Below are positions 20,495 through 34,400 of a DNA stretch of 64,000 nucleotides, in pieces (position 1 is the stretch's first letter; each line of letters starts with the position of its first letter). This DNA is from Lobosporangium transversale. Its lineage: Eukaryota > Mortierellomycota > Mortierellomycetes > Mortierellales > Mortierellaceae. The position numbers and the translations under genes are program-made. The notes under the pieces are model-generated. The model saw nothing but the letters and a program-made list of their open reading frames with translations, had not been told where the DNA came from and did not search any database. The stretch lies in contig NW_019028987.1 of assembly GCF_002105155.1 (NCBI RefSeq), positions 853,206-917,205 on the forward strand, in the 5' to 3' direction.

Positions 20495-22025
20495 CATGAA
20501 TGCATCTTGCTGGAGTGCTAGGAAGCAGGCACCACTGGAATGGCCAATAGAGAAGCTTATTATCTTCGGTTTAAAGTGACTCTTAAGAGGACTCACTCAG
20601 TATCTATGTAGTAGCACCTGTATAAAGCCAGAAAAAACCAAATTTATGCCAATTTGACACACTCAACGGGCTATTACGCCGGGATCTTGAGAGGTAGAGC
20701 CTAGCCAAAGCAGAGAGTGGTTCAAGTTGCCAACATTTATGATATGAATGTTGTTTGTCGACATTTCATCCAGTGGTTCTTGAGTAATGGCCCTTGAATA
20801 TCGAAAAATCTCTATTTCTCGCGACCAAGTCGCTTTTACTTAAAGTAAGCTGATTTTTCTGGCTATATAACCGGTGGTGATTTTACCACCGTTGGATCCG
20901 CAATTGAAAAGTACATATAACCTGAAAGTCTTGAAGATTTCAAGTGTATCTTTATTGTGCTTCGTCGTTTTTACCAAGTTCTGCAAAACTAATTTTGAAA
21001 TGGCGTCTAGATTGGTCAGGTACTCTATCTTGTTGCACTTGGCACATTACTACGGGTATTTACTTTCGTTAAAAAATGCAAAACTATATATTGAAAGTTG
21101 CGCTCCGGTGCCAGCAATCGGCCCCAGGTCGAAGCAATCCAATTGGGTCTGAAATGAGCGACTTTACCTATAGCGCCATGGATATCTACATACTTTTCCG
21201 ACAAATATAAATATATTTATCTTCATGAAATACGCCCTATTAAGCAGACAAATGACATCTAATCACATGACAACAATTGTTTTTTTGTACAAAAAACCCT
21301 GTAGATATTTTTAAAAAAAAAAGCCATGTAGATATCCATGGTGCTATAGGTAAAGTCGCTCATTTCAGACCCAATTGGATTGCTTCGACCTGGGGCCGAT
21401 AGCTGGCACCGGAGCGCAACTTTCAATATATAGTTTTGCATTTTTTAACGAAAGTAAATACCCGTAGTAATGTGCCAAGTGCAACAAGATAGAGTACCTG
21501 ACCAATCTAGACGCCATTTCAAAATTAGTTTTGCAGAACTTGGTAAAAACGACGAAGCACAATAAAGATACACTTGAAATCTTCAAGACTTTCAGGTTAT
21601 ATGTACTTTTCAATTGCGGATCCAACGGTGGTAAAATCACCACCGGTTATATAGCCAGAAAAATCAGCTTACTTTAAGTAAAAGCGACTTGGTCGCGAGA
21701 AATAGAGATTTTTCGATATTCAAGGGCCATTACTCAAGAACCACTGGATGAAATGTCGACAAACGAAGCTTATAGCATAGCTATTGCCTAGACGTGCAAT
21801 ACTCTACTTTGGCTAGACTCTGTCTCTCGAGGTTCCGGTGGTTACGGCCCATTGAGTGTGTTAAAAATAGCTTTTTTTGGTGCTTGAAATAATATTTACA
21901 GGTACTACTTCATGGATTCAGAACGGATTCTCTTGGTAGTTGATTTAAATCAAAGCCGATAAGTTCCTCTATTGCCACCTGGGAGCACCTGCCTTCCAGC
22001 ACTATAGCAGGAGCCATTCATGCTC
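20495..22025. repeat. 1.5-kb palindrome with a near-perfect core and older outer arms
   Basis: The core arms 20753-21192 and 21326-21764 (about 440 bp each) are inverted copies with about one mismatch (AGCAATCGG versus AGCTATCGG). They flank a 133-bp spacer. Outward from the core the arms stay recognisably homologous to about 20495 and 22025, but only at roughly 75%, with indels. Both core arms contain the same 92-codon ORF without an ATG; I do not call it a gene. No target duplication was found. Confidence 0.85.
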
Positions 22026-22256
22026 TAAGTATGCATGGCATGGTCTTTAGAATTACTCAACTTTGCCGCTGTTTCGATAAATATTGAAAGGATTCTTTTC
22101 ATTCTTTTTTTACTGGTGCATATTATTGTCTTCTATGACATGTTGCATGGGCGTGGTGTCATCTTTCCAAGAAGGATAGGTTTAACACTCATTCTAATAG
22201 TGTCAGTGATGAACCTCTCTAAGAGAAAGAGATGTAGACCCCGCAGAATAATCATC

Positions 22257-22260
<4 letters not shown>

Positions 22261-22293
<33 letters not shown>

Positions 22294-22463
22294 CTAAATG
22301 TTGGCGGGGGCGTGAGAATTTGCAGCAATAAAAATGTTGACGGGGGGGTAACGGAATTCTGACGGGGGGACGGGGCTTAGAATTCCGAATAGAGGGGGTG
22401 CTCGCGGGGGTGTTTTAGAAATTTTCAACCGGGGGTCAAAATTCAATTTGACGGGGGGGTGCA
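22261..22463 (+). repeat. A tract followed by a cluster of G runs
   Basis: About 28 A residues are followed by at least eight runs of five to seven G within about 170 bp, often in the context TGACGGGGGG, in otherwise AT-rich sequence. The G runs are on the plus strand. The spacing would allow G-quadruplexes, but that is inferred. Confidence 0.6.
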
Positions 22464-22469
22464 TTTTTC

Positions 22470-23439
22470 CTTTATTCAATTTGATCGCCATGGAAATGAT
22501 CCTCTAATGGATATTGCTTGAATTTAGATATTAGAATAAAAACGAGGGAAAGATCAATACAAGGAAGAGGAGATAATAATAATAATGAAGCGATAATAAT
22601 AATGAGGCAATAATAATAGTACACCATAGCAGAAACCACAAGGCCCTACCAATGGAGATCACTGGACGATGTACTCAGAGAAATGTCCCAAGGCGCGACC
22701 TTGCTCATTCGAATACTCGCTAGAATCTGTGATGTAACTATAGTGGGGTTAAGAGCCATTGAAGAGATGCTTTTTCTTAAACCCAATCTTGCCTGCATTA
22801 GACTGGGCGTGAGCGTTTGTTTAATATTGAGATTCGACTGTACTAACCAACTGATCCAGAGCCAAGGGTCTTTTCAAAGTTACCATCATTCGACATCCCA
22901 GGATCGAAGTAGAGCTACTAAGACAAGAGATATGGTATTAAAGAGTAATGAGGGGTGGTCTATGAATAGCAAGATACAGTGCAGAGTGTGCGATTGATTG
23001 AAATCCCTCGATACCATGGATAAACTCAGTCCAAGGCAGGCTCGTTGGAGTACCTTTATTCATATCCATCATTTATCACCAGAAGACCGAACGAGCGATT
23101 CGTGAACATGCTAAATGTGGATAATTAATGAGCGAGAAGATTATCTATCGTAATTACAATTAGTAAATAGTACATTCACTTCTAGAATGTAAATGAAATA
23201 TCCGACAATCCGATAAAGAATAAGAGCTCGCGCGAAACCTTTTTTCTTTTTTTTTTTTACAATCATTTCTTATGGCCACTTTCCGGAGTATCAAACTTTT
23301 GAAAAAATCAACGCCTTCTACTTTAAACTTTAAAAATTTACATCCTCCACAAAGGATCCATTGTGTTGAAGGCATTGAGCATAAGGGTTTATTTAAACTA
23401 AAATGGCAATCAACAACATTGGGGCTTAAACTAAATTAA

Positions 23440-23474
<35 letters not shown>

Positions 23475-23488
23475 GATAAAAAAAAGTC
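22470..23488. other. Intergenic with a possible Ty3 RNase H relic
   Basis: Mostly AT-rich with (AAT)n near 23440-23475. At 23016-23095 the plus strand encodes MDKLSPRQARWSTFI, which resembles the conserved end of a Ty3 RNase H domain (LSRRQARW), in a frame closed by stops on both sides. It is a candidate fossil only. Confidence 0.35.
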
Positions 23489-26466
23489 TCAGGCCTGAAC
23501 ATGGCTGGATATTGAAGCGTACTCTGAAGGATCTGTGGCATGCCATTGCTGAGGATTTCGAGGTGCTGACACTTGGCGAACAGACTGAGGAGGATGAGGA
23601 TGAGGAGGAGGGGTATAGGTCCCATTCCCTTGAGCATGATCAGGATAATAATTATATTGGTAATATTGATGCTGGTTCGAAATAGCAGTAGGGGACGGTC
23701 CCATCTGGTGAAAGTGAGGATTTGTGTTCATCGACATGGGCATTATATTAGTCCTATTAAGACTCTGAAAAGATACAGGTGAGTTTGGATGCAAGGGTGG
23801 CGGCTGGTAGTAACCGGGCATCATAGGTGAACTAGCTGGTGAGGACGTGTATAATATGGAGCTTGAAATAGGAGAGGTCATATTATCTAGTCCATCTGCC
23901 CCCGATTGAGGCAATGGATATGTAAAGTACTCCTCTACTACATCTACTGTTCCCCCGTTCATATGCGGCCCAGAAATGTGCCTCTGTGTAGTCCCTGGTG
24001 TCCTCCAACTGGCTGGAGACATCATTGGCGTGGGCATGTCTAAGGATGGAGCGGACTGTTGGTGAAATGCGACCTTCTCAGCCGGATATCCATACGATCC
24101 GATACCAGAGCCCGAGGGTTGTGCTGATGAGATTGACGGCGTAGTTGGAGTAGAAGAAACAGAGGCAGAAACAGGAACAGAGCTGAATGGTACAGCCGAT
24201 GGGTTAGCCACAACGAATGAGTCTCTCGAGTAGGGTGTATAAGCAGGTATCGGCCCGGAGGAAAGTGAGGGGATCTCGGGGTCGGATCGGAAGGTCTGTG
24301 GTGAATGAGGGATATATGAACTCCATGAAGCATGTGTTGCTGTGGTTGCGGTGGTTCTCATTATTGGAGTCGATGCCGGAGTTGTAATGGACATTTGAGG
24401 CGAGGGCTGGGATTGTGCGAAAAGATTTGGGACCGCTGGAAGGGCTTTGTTAGTGACTGCAGGAGTGCCTGACGGTGAGAGGGGATCATTAACTGATGAT
24501 GCTCCGGTCATTGTTGGTGTGGAAGAGCGAGAGGAGAGGCCTGGTCTGTACTGTGTTTGCGGTATAAAAGTAGATGCACGCAATGAAGGGGGGAGTACTT
24601 GTGTCTGAGTCTGTATCTGTGTCTGTGGCGGGAAGGGTGGTTGTGAATACTGTATTGTTGTCGAGGTAGGAGCACTTTGCTCTCTGAGTAAAGGAGAATC
24701 AGAAGAAGATCTGGATATGGCGGTGACTCTGGAGACTACAGGCGAGGCAGCAGCACTGTTGGATGTGTTGGAAAAGGAAAGCCGAGAGGTTGCGATCATG
24801 AGAGAAGCAACTCGCCCATCCATATCTGGAGAGGATCCATTAAGGTCACTGTTGTAAACTTGGTTCTCCAAGCACTCTTGCTTGGACGAGATGTGTTGTG
24901 CATCAGCAAGGGTGCCAATATGAATAGGGATTTTAAGATCGAATCCACCAGGTGCAGCCAAAAGTTTGGTTCTCAAGGCTTTGTTGGCGTTGCGACGGTT
25001 CTTTCTCTCCAAGAACCCAGTCTTTGGGCGCATATCTAGCAGAATAAAGACGAGGTATTGGATGGACATAATCTTTGAAGTGGACATTGTTGGAGGGGTG
25101 TCGTCTGGAATAATCAACTCTGCCAAGATTTTGCCAGTCTTGTCGCGTTCTAGGCTGATGGCGTGAGTCGAAGACGCGATGACATGGCTGTATTCTTTTG
25201 TTTGCCTAGTGCACAGCAAGAGAATTTTTTTTTTTTTTTTTTTAGAACGACAAACATTCCAGATATATTCATGTATGTTTTTTTTTTTTTTTTTTTTTGG
25301 TTTCCTCATGATTGACATACTCTCCAGCATGATATTTTTCATTGCGTATGAGTTGAACCCAGCAGCCCGGATCGCGTTGTAATTTTTTTGGGTGAGACAG
25401 ATCAATTTCAACGCTGAGGGTTTCGCCTTTTAAGAAGGCTGATCGAGAGAGCTGAACCGTGGCAATGGCCAGATTTTCAGGTTGGTTGGTATCTGGTTTG
25501 GTGTTGCTGGAGCCTACAATAGATATTGGGGTAGAATATGGTTCTACAAGACAGTTGATGAGGTCTTTGACATGGACAATGTAATTTGTTTTGGTTTCCT
25601 GCATGTTTCCGAGAAAGGACTTTGAAGTGATGGTGGCGGTGAGAGTGTACTTGACAGTGCCATGTCGATACTAAAAAGATGAAGAAACAGTTGATAGTTA
25701 GTTATGGCTAGTGAGAAGAGGAAGGAATAGCTTTTTTTGAATAATTTTTATTTCTCTTTGTACCTTTCCGGAGGATGGAATATGCTGCAGTGGAATCAAG
25801 AATTCAAATGGCCAATCATGTTTGCCTTGTTGAAGAACAAAGACTTCAGTGTTGTTGGCATTGCCATGGATGACGACCTGTTGATTGAGAACGTAGATTT
25901 CCTCTGAAGTTTTAGCGACCTTGGTCGAGATGAGGCCTACGAAGCGAATTTTGATGCAGGTGTATTTGAGGTTGCTCGAGTTTTTGAATCCGAGGTGGCC
26001 TAGTGTAATGCACAATTGTGCGGAGGAGGAAAAAATAGAAAGAATTAAACAGACAAGGTTGATTAATGGCGATCCTTATCCTTCTTTAGCGCCTTTTCTC
26101 ATGGAACAGCCCATTAGTTTTCAATGGTTCGATTGGACAGATAAAGCAGTGCCATTCTTTTTATAATTCATCACACAAACCAAAAAAAATAAAATAAAAT
26201 AAAATAAAATAAAATAAAGAAAAGAAAAGACAGAGTGGCAAAGAGTAATATGGGTAGGGCGTAAGAAGCATTAGGGGTTAAAATAAAAAAAAGGTGCTTC
26301 ATGTTGTATCGGATACCGCAAGTGGAATGGCCCTTTTGCGCTGTTGATCTTTTTTGGGTTTGCCCTGTTTCGTACCTGAAATAGTGTCTCCAGGCATGTA
26401 ATGGTGGATAACAGGCTTTCCATCAGCGTCAGTATCGTTCTCCAGGGTAATGGTTGGTTTCTTCAT
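23489..26466 (-). CDS. Alpha-arrestin family protein
   Basis: Four exons: 26466-26376, 25999-25764, 25670-25321 and 25205-23489, with phases that fit (797 residues). The N-terminal half reads as an arrestin fold: MPGDTISGHLGFKNSSNLKY, then KIRFVGLISTKV, the WPFEFLIPL strand, a second domain with LSRSAFLKGETLSVEIDLSHP, and a closing DLKIPIHIGTLA (about residue 320). The remaining 450 residues are Ser/Thr/Pro-rich. Alpha-arrestins recruit HECT ubiquitin ligases to membrane transporters, usually through PPxY motifs. I found no clear PPxY in the tail, only PPPL and TPPP stretches. Intron 3 contains two A tracts (as T tracts on the plus strand). It is divergent from the kinase gene at 28383. Confidence 0.85.
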
Positions 26467-26602
26467 GGTGAATAGTTGAAACAAGTAAAAGGCAACAGGT
26501 AGTTTCTTTTTCTTTCTTTCTTTTTATTTCACAGTAATCGGGGGGAATCAATGCAATGACATCAAAAAAAAAAAAAAAAAAAAAAAGCAAGAGTAAGTAA
26601 TG

Positions 26603-26635
<33 letters not shown>

Positions 26636-28382
26636 AAGAAGAAGAAGAAGAAGAAAAAAGTAAATAAAGAGGTTGACAATGAGAAGCAAAAAAGGAAGGA
26701 AGAATGAGAAAAGAAGAAGAAAAAGGAAAGAAAGAGAGAGCTGAAGAGGCGTGGGCAGAAGGCGAAGGACAGCTGAAGCCAATTGAGGGGGTGATGTGAA
26801 TGAAGGAACAGAGCAACAAAGCAGAGGAAAGCTTTTTGTTTATTTGCTTAAAAATCAATTGCAATACACAGAAAGGGTAAAGTCAGTGCCAAGGATGTTC
26901 ATTTCCATGTTGCAATGGAACAACTCCATGACATCAATTACACCATCAATCACATTCCATTTCTTTTTGGGCTGTAGGGGAGGGGGAGGGACTTTATCTC
27001 TTTTTTTTTTTTTTTTTTTTTTTTTTCTCAAAGGGGATGTTTATGATTATGATTATTTGCCCTATTTTGAATCAAAAACACTTTAATATCTCCTGCTAGA
27101 TGTAACATGTGCATAAAAGAGACATGGTAAAGTATCGTCAACGGTCAAGGGGACAAGGACAGATCACACCATGGATAACGGACAAACGCGAGATGGTGGC
27201 GACCCTTTACTTTAACAAAGGTTCAAACAGGGCAATTGTAAGCTGCGTTTGTTTGAAGTCTAAATGGACGACGTGCTAGGTGTGTGTACATGCAGTTTGT
27301 ACGTGTGGTTGCACAGAAATAACACGTAAAAAAAATACTGGGAGATTGGCATTGCAAACACCTGAATGCTGTAGATAAAGAGACCCTTTCGTTGGTGAAA
27401 ACGTCCTTCTAATGAATCAAAGCATTGAGGCATTGGACCATTGAACCATTGAACCGTTCATCATTTGCAAAGAAATGGGTAAGAAAGAATAAAAAAACAT
27501 CCTTTTTGAATGTGTGTGGGTGTGAGAACGATAAAAATGAAATGCAGTTGGGTGATTCCATCTAATTTTATCAATCACCATCCTACATTTATGCAGCACA
27601 CACATGCACACACACAAATATTCATTTATACACATTTATACACACATGTACAAATTTGTTTAGACCGAGTTGACTCTCATTCACTCTCACTCTCATTCTC
27701 ATTCTCATTCACTCATTGCCATCATGTTAATCAACTCTAATCTTTAGCCACCAATCTGAGCAAAATAATAATCAGCCCCATTCTCTCTTTCTCCTTCCCT
27801 TTCTCTTTCTCTTTCTCTTTCTCTTTCTCTCCCTCCCCTTTTTATTCATCTTGTCACGACCCCTTCCTTGTCAATTGCTGATTCTCTTTGTCGTTAATCA
27901 CACAACTACAAACACATCATTCCCCTAACAGAATCACCAATCTTTCTCATTGACATCAAAAAAAAAAAACTGTCTGTGTGTATTGTGTGTGTTGTGTGTG
28001 TAGCTTGAGTATTATGGGATTGTGTCAATGTATCCATTCTTCATGACATTCCTCCACTCTTCTCTCCTCACACCCCAATCTCACCCCATTCTTCATTGAA
28101 TCATTAAAAAAAACTTTTTACACTCAACTCTCATTCCAAAACTTCCTTCACTCTTCACCCATTCACATTACAAACATTACAAACAACTCACTCTCGAACA
28201 ATCACTCACACTCCCAAACATTCACTCGCACTCTCACTTCTCACCCTTACTTACGCTCACCCTCTATCATCTCTTATCTTTCTATCAATCCATCAATCTC
28301 TCTAATCCCTTCATATTCTCTTTACACTTACTCCATCACTTTCCTTCCTTTCCTTTTCTTCTTCTTTTCGCCTTGAAGCGGA
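26467..28382. promoter_or_regulatory. Divergent promoter region between arrestin and kinase, microsatellite-rich
   Basis: No gene seen. It holds (AAG)n at about 26607-26655, a T tract at 27001-27026, (TTTCTC)n at about 27781-27835, and a long C/T-rich, G-poor stretch from about 28030 to the kinase ATG. Pyrimidine-rich leaders of this kind are common upstream of fungal genes. No convincing TATA box was fixed. Confidence 0.5.
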
Positions 28383-31360
28383 ATGAGTTCCAGCCGACCA
28401 GCGGCCCGTAACCAAAGAGCAAAGGTAATGCTGATCTCCTAAAATGCCCCCTGTAATCTTTGTGCTGATAGTTTTCAGGAAAAGAGAAAGCGAGGCAGCA
28501 GTGATAACGAGAATTTAAGATCAGGATCAATATGGATTGCATTCAAGTTCATACATCTTTGTCAATGGCAAAATATTGGCTTCAATTGCTCCAGAAGATT
28601 GCGTGTACAACTTTGTACCAAGTTTCCCATCTGTCTTTAATTCCAATGTTGAATTTCGTGTTTGTAAACATCCATTTGCCCCCTAAACTTGCTTCCAAGT
28701 CTACATTCAACATTCTCAACTCTACATCTTTCACACACACAAAAAAGCCTAGCAATTAATAATGGACGCGCTCATATTTCTCTTGAGCTGATCCCTTTAC
28801 TCTTTCTTTACAACTCTTGAGCTCTATTTTTTTTTTTTTTTTTTTTTTTTTTTCACTTCTTTGTTTGAGGAAGGGAGATGCTTCATGTACTCCTCTTTTT
28901 GGTCTAATTGATGGCTCAAATGATGGTGATTAGTGATAGTAGTCGTGATGGTTCCCCTTCCTCGCTCTCATCACTTTTTTTTTTTTTTTTTTTTTGGCTC
29001 TATGTTTGTCTTTTCCAGTCTGGTGTTGCCTTTAACTGTCTATGCCTCCCTTTCTTCCCCCCCCCACCCCTTTTCCTTTCAAATGAAGAGGGTTGGTCTC
29101 AATCCAGGAATATGTCAGACATTGAACGTGTCCATTGAGTGCCTCCTTTTCTCTCTCTTGGGGCCAATCCCGTTGATGATCATTATAATAATCTTGTAAA
29201 AGTTTTTTGTGAAAGAGCACGCATGGGTGTGTGTCTGTGTGGTTGCTCTTTTTCACTTCTGTTCCTTGCTTCTGTTCCTTGCTGCTTCTGCCTGTGCTTC
29301 TGCCTCTGCTTCTGTTTCTGTTTCTGCTACTTGGCAGTTGATGCTCTCGATCTATCTTTTTCTTTTTCTTTTTGATCTTTCGGGTACTTGCAGCAGGAAT
29401 TCCCTCCTATGGCTCTTTTTTTTTTTTTTTTTTTTTACATGCCTTTCTTTGTTCTATGGTCTCCTTTTTTTATTATTACAATTATTATTACTGTTGTTGT
29501 GAACATGATTATTCTTTTTTGTCATGTGTAATGAATGTATAATAAATAATCTTAACATTAAAAAAAAACATTAATATTAATTTTCCATGCTAAAATAAAA
29601 AAAAAAAATTAAAATAGCTTGCTGCAGATTTGAATGATCTGTTCAAAGATCTGCAGTCGAATCAAGTCAAGGTCGTAGGGAACTATCATCTTGGACAAGT
29701 CATTGGACAGGGTAAGCCAAATTTACACGCATGAACTTTGAACTTCATGCATCCTATAAAAAAAAACCCCCGCGTTGGAGTCTATTCGGTCTAGCATGCA
29801 TTGATGGTTGATACAGATATCATCGATAAACATGGGAAGAGAAATAGAAAAAAAAAGAAGACGCGCATAATAGTCCCTATCAAACCTATCAAACCTTTCA
29901 AAGCAATGTCTTTTTTTTCTATTCTTTATTCTTTATTCTTTATTCACTATAGTATTACTATTGTAATATTATAATGATATGTGCATTGTTGTTGCGTGTG
30001 TTCGTGCGCATGTGTGTATTAATATTGAGGAGAAACAGAGAAACAACATCACAGAGAGCAAGGATTAAGGGAGAACTAGGGGATTAGAGGAACAGGGACA
30101 ACGGATTCATAGAGCCTTTCGTTTTTACCAACTGTACACACTGCAATGTCATGTCAATCGGATCATGGACACAAACACATGCCCGTTGCATTTTATTTTG
30201 TTGTTTTTTGTGTCTGATGGGTTTGTGGACGAGAACATGGATCAGAGAGAGCCCACATTTACTCATGCAGTAGAAAGAAAAAAAAAATGAGCGCGCCTTT
30301 TTTTCTTTCTTTTTTACAACATTGTGGAATGATGAAGAAATACTGGGGTGCTTTCTCTCTGTTTTTTTTTATGTCTTTGTCATTTGATTGAGCATATCAA
30401 TGCAAACACACATGTTACTATGATAACCGTTAATACCGTTATTATTTACTACTGTCACTATTATTATTGTCATTATATTACAACAACATCAAGTCTCAAT
30501 GATGATACTTTGCACCTCTCATCCTTCTAAATGATGGATACTATTTTAGAACGAAAAAGCACACACACGATGTGGTTTTCTTTTTTTTGTTCTCATCATG
30601 CAACCTAACGAGTTGCGTACAATATGTTTGTGCTACCGTCAACGGACCTATCAGACTCCAAACAACAGTTGACGAGCACATTAGCGCATGGGTGCATGTT
30701 GTTGCAATGTTTATGGCAGAATCATGCCAAAAAAAGAGCGTAAAGAATCATAACTGACCAATAGAAAAAAACTTTATCCAATAACCAATCCAATGTAATT
30801 CTTAGGTACCTATGGCAAGGTCAAATTGGCCACACACGCACTCACTGGTCAACAGGTCGCTGTCAAGATCGTTGCAAAATCCCACGCTGCCATCATCACC
30901 CGTGAGATCTATCATTGGCGTTGTCTATCTCATCCCAATATTGCTCATCTCTATGAAGTTCTCACGACCGAATCCAAGATTTATTTGGTGACAGAGTACT
31001 GTGCCAACGGTGAGTTATTGGAGGCTTTGATCCGTGATGGGCGGTGTAAACCCTCTCTGGCAAAACGTTGGTTCCGTCAGATCTGTCTAGCGATCCAATA
31101 TTGTCATGCTCGCAAGATCGTCCATCGAGATCTCAAGCTCGAAAACATCCTCCTTGATAGTCAAAATAATATCAAGCTCATCGACTTTGGCTTCACACGG
31201 GAATGTGAATCAAAAAAGTTGCTCGAATCCTACTGTGGTTCTGCTGCGTACACTGCACCCGAAATCATTGTCGGAAAAAAATATTCTGGGCCAGGTAACC
31301 TTGTAACCTTTGACTGACTTTTATCAGTAATCTTCAGTTGTTCCCGCTTTGTTAAGAAAA

Positions 31361-31391
<31 letters not shown>

Positions 31392-31438
31392 CTTCCTATC
31401 GATGACTAACATGATGGCAAAAAAATATATACTCCTTC

Positions 31439-31475
<37 letters not shown>

Positions 31476-34400
31476 CATTTTCGTAGAGGCCGACATTTGG
31501 TCATTAGGAGTCATCTTGTATACGCTTCTGGCAGGGTATTTACCTTTTGATGATGATAATGAAGCAGTTGTACAGGACAAGATTGTCGACCTAGATTATG
31601 AAATGCCCCCAGAGCTGTTTTGTAAAGGTAAAGATTCAAAATATTTTCAAACATGGCGGACAAAATTACTTTGGTGGCAATATTTAACGCAAACAAACTA
31701 TTTTCTTTCACTTCTTAAATCCCCATCTCTACAGAGGCACAGGATCTCGTCAAAGGCATTTTGAAAGAGGATCCCAAGGAACGACTTTCGATCGAGCAAA
31801 TCTTGAATCATAGTTGGTGGACACCTCGATCAGAAGATGATGAAGGCGCAGAGGGCCAGGATGGGGATACAGCAGATCAAGATTTTTATATTACAGGAGC
31901 ACACCACGGACGTCAAGGTTCATTGACCAAACGAGAGATTCACCCAGTGTTGTCAATACAGAGACCACCAGAGCCCTTTTCTGCTTCAGGATCACCACAG
32001 CTTGCCTCACCCCTCGCTCAATACCCCCTGGGTGCCTGGGGAGGTCAGTCACCCTTTACCTTCAACCTCTCTGGCGAAAACAGTCTCAAAGCTTCTTTCC
32101 ATGGAGGCTCTGCAATGCCATCCCCCTTGTCTTCACCGTTGCCCTCCCCATCCCCCTTGGTCAATAAAAGCTTTTCACGATATGACTTTGGGACCGCAGA
32201 GGGCTCTATACCAGGAAGATCTGCATCGACAGGAGCATTTCCAGCGAACGGATTTGAGCAACGGTTATTGCATGCACTGGGCAGAATCGGCTTTGATCAA
32301 GAGGTCTTCACAAAGGGCATTCCTGCACAATCTTGCGACCCAGGATATGGTCTCTGGTGTTTGCTGGTAGATCAGGTCCGACAACGGTCTGTTGAAAATG
32401 GGACGACAGTAGAATGGGAGCAAAGCATCGCGCTCATGGACACAGTCCCGCTCATGAGCTCTAGCTCAGTTAGTAATCACCCCTATGGACCCTTATCGAC
32501 AGCGGAAACTGGCAAGAAGTCTCCACGTCCCATGTCAGATCCTAGCCCTACTTCTAGTCAAACAAACCTTCTTTTACCTCTTGCAAGTCTACATCAACAA
32601 CACCAGTTGCAGCAGCAGGAACAGCAAAAACAACAACAGGGGCAACAGAATCAACAGCAACAACAGCAACAACAGCAACAACAGCAACAACAGCAGCAGG
32701 AGAATGAGGCCCTTCAGCAACAGATTGTTGACCTCAAGCTACAGCTAGACAAGCACAAGCTTGAAGCAGAGCTGCTTAAGGTGGAGAAAGAACATCTACA
32801 GAAGGAGAAAAAGCTTGCCGATGAGTCAACAGCAAATAGGCTCCACTCTCTGGACACCAAGGCATTGCCACCCATCTCTTCACAACAAAGTCCAATTCCA
32901 GCCGTAACAACCCCCACTACTTCAAAACCAGATCGTCCAGTACAGGATAGTGGCGCCTCAGCTTCGACGTCTTCCACACCTCATTCATCATGGGAGTTGA
33001 CGGAACGAGAGACACCCGCGCCCGTGCCAACAGTACGACCTCGTCGGAAGAGCAAAGGAATTCTGCATTCATTAAAAGATAGGTTCTTTAGTACGGGTGA
33101 TTTGGATCATCATCATTCTGGAGCCCAATCACCTCATCCACCTTCACCCATACCACCCAAGCATCTTGCAGGACCAACAACGTCGGCCTCATCGTCCGCT
33201 TCCTCTGCAACGACTTTTGTTATGAGCACAACGCCTAAACCTTTACCTGCGCCTCCTGCACATCCATATCCTCCGTTCTTGCAACAGCAGCAGCAGCAGC
33301 AGCAGCAACAGCAACAACACCAAAGCACCACATTGTCGCCTCTAAAAACTATGTCCTTTAAATCTGCCAGTACAAGCTCACTGGCCATAGAAACCGGCCA
33401 TGCAACGACCACGAGTTCCTCCTCGAGTCCTCGACCGGCAGCTGCCTCAACAGAACAATTGGTTTTAGCGGATCAGCAGGACGATCACGATGCAGTACCA
33501 GTTACACCTCAAAAGAGCAAAGGATTTGTGGCATGGATCACTGAGAGTGCGACAGGGACTGTACTCAACAAATCTCCTGTCACTCAGAGTGCAGCAAAGG
33601 TACCAAAACGTATCAACCATCGATCTTTCTCCACAACCGAGGCAATTCCCATTTCGACCACGCCTACAAGATCGCCAACGTCGCCATCGTCAGAAGAAGC
33701 TAGACCTCAGATACCTGCTATCCCCGCTAGCTTTTTTCAACCTATTTGGAAGTCTCCTAGCAACAACAGCAACAACAACAGTACTAGCAGCAGCACTGCT
33801 CATGGACCTTCTACATCCTCCTCTGCATCTACACTTCCGCCCACAGGATCTTCCATATCGTCTTTGGCGACCTCTGCCCCCACCGCTTCTACAACGATGA
33901 GCATCCGCCAACGACTTGCCTCGTTTTCATCGTCGTCATCTGCAAAAATTACGCCTGAGGAGCGACAACGTGCTGCTGCGGCAGCCGCAGCCGCCGCGGC
34001 CCTTGTGGCTCAGCCAACTGTCCCAGAACGTGCACACTCACCTACACCGCCTTCCTCACCTCGAGGCCCGAGTGGTCCTGGGTTTGCGGCACTCTCATCA
34101 GCCCAAACAAAGACTGGCCAGCAGCAGCAACACCAGAGCGAGATCAACGACATTGTGGCGGCAGCTGTAGCTGCAACCGCGAGTGCGAATCTCAAATCGA
34201 GTGGGTCTCGAAAGAAGAACATGAGTCTAAACAGTTCTAGCTCTAAAAAGACCAAGAGTTCAGAGAAGTCCAGCAAATCCAGTAAAAATAGTGGCAGTGG
34301 TAGCGGTAGTACTGCAACGATGTCGACTAGTGGTGTTTCTGACATGACTGAGACGAGCTCAATAACCTCATCCACATCAAACGAGAGTCATTCCCGGAAG

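Noticed and set aside
20874-21152. 92-codon ORF present in both palindrome arms
   Set aside because: It starts at GTG, has no motif, and is identical in both arms simply because the arms are identical.
28479-28521. Extra kinase exon reading [13 protein letters not shown]
   Set aside because: An acceptor precedes it, but no good donor follows in the right phase; the direct exon 1 to exon 2 junction already fits.
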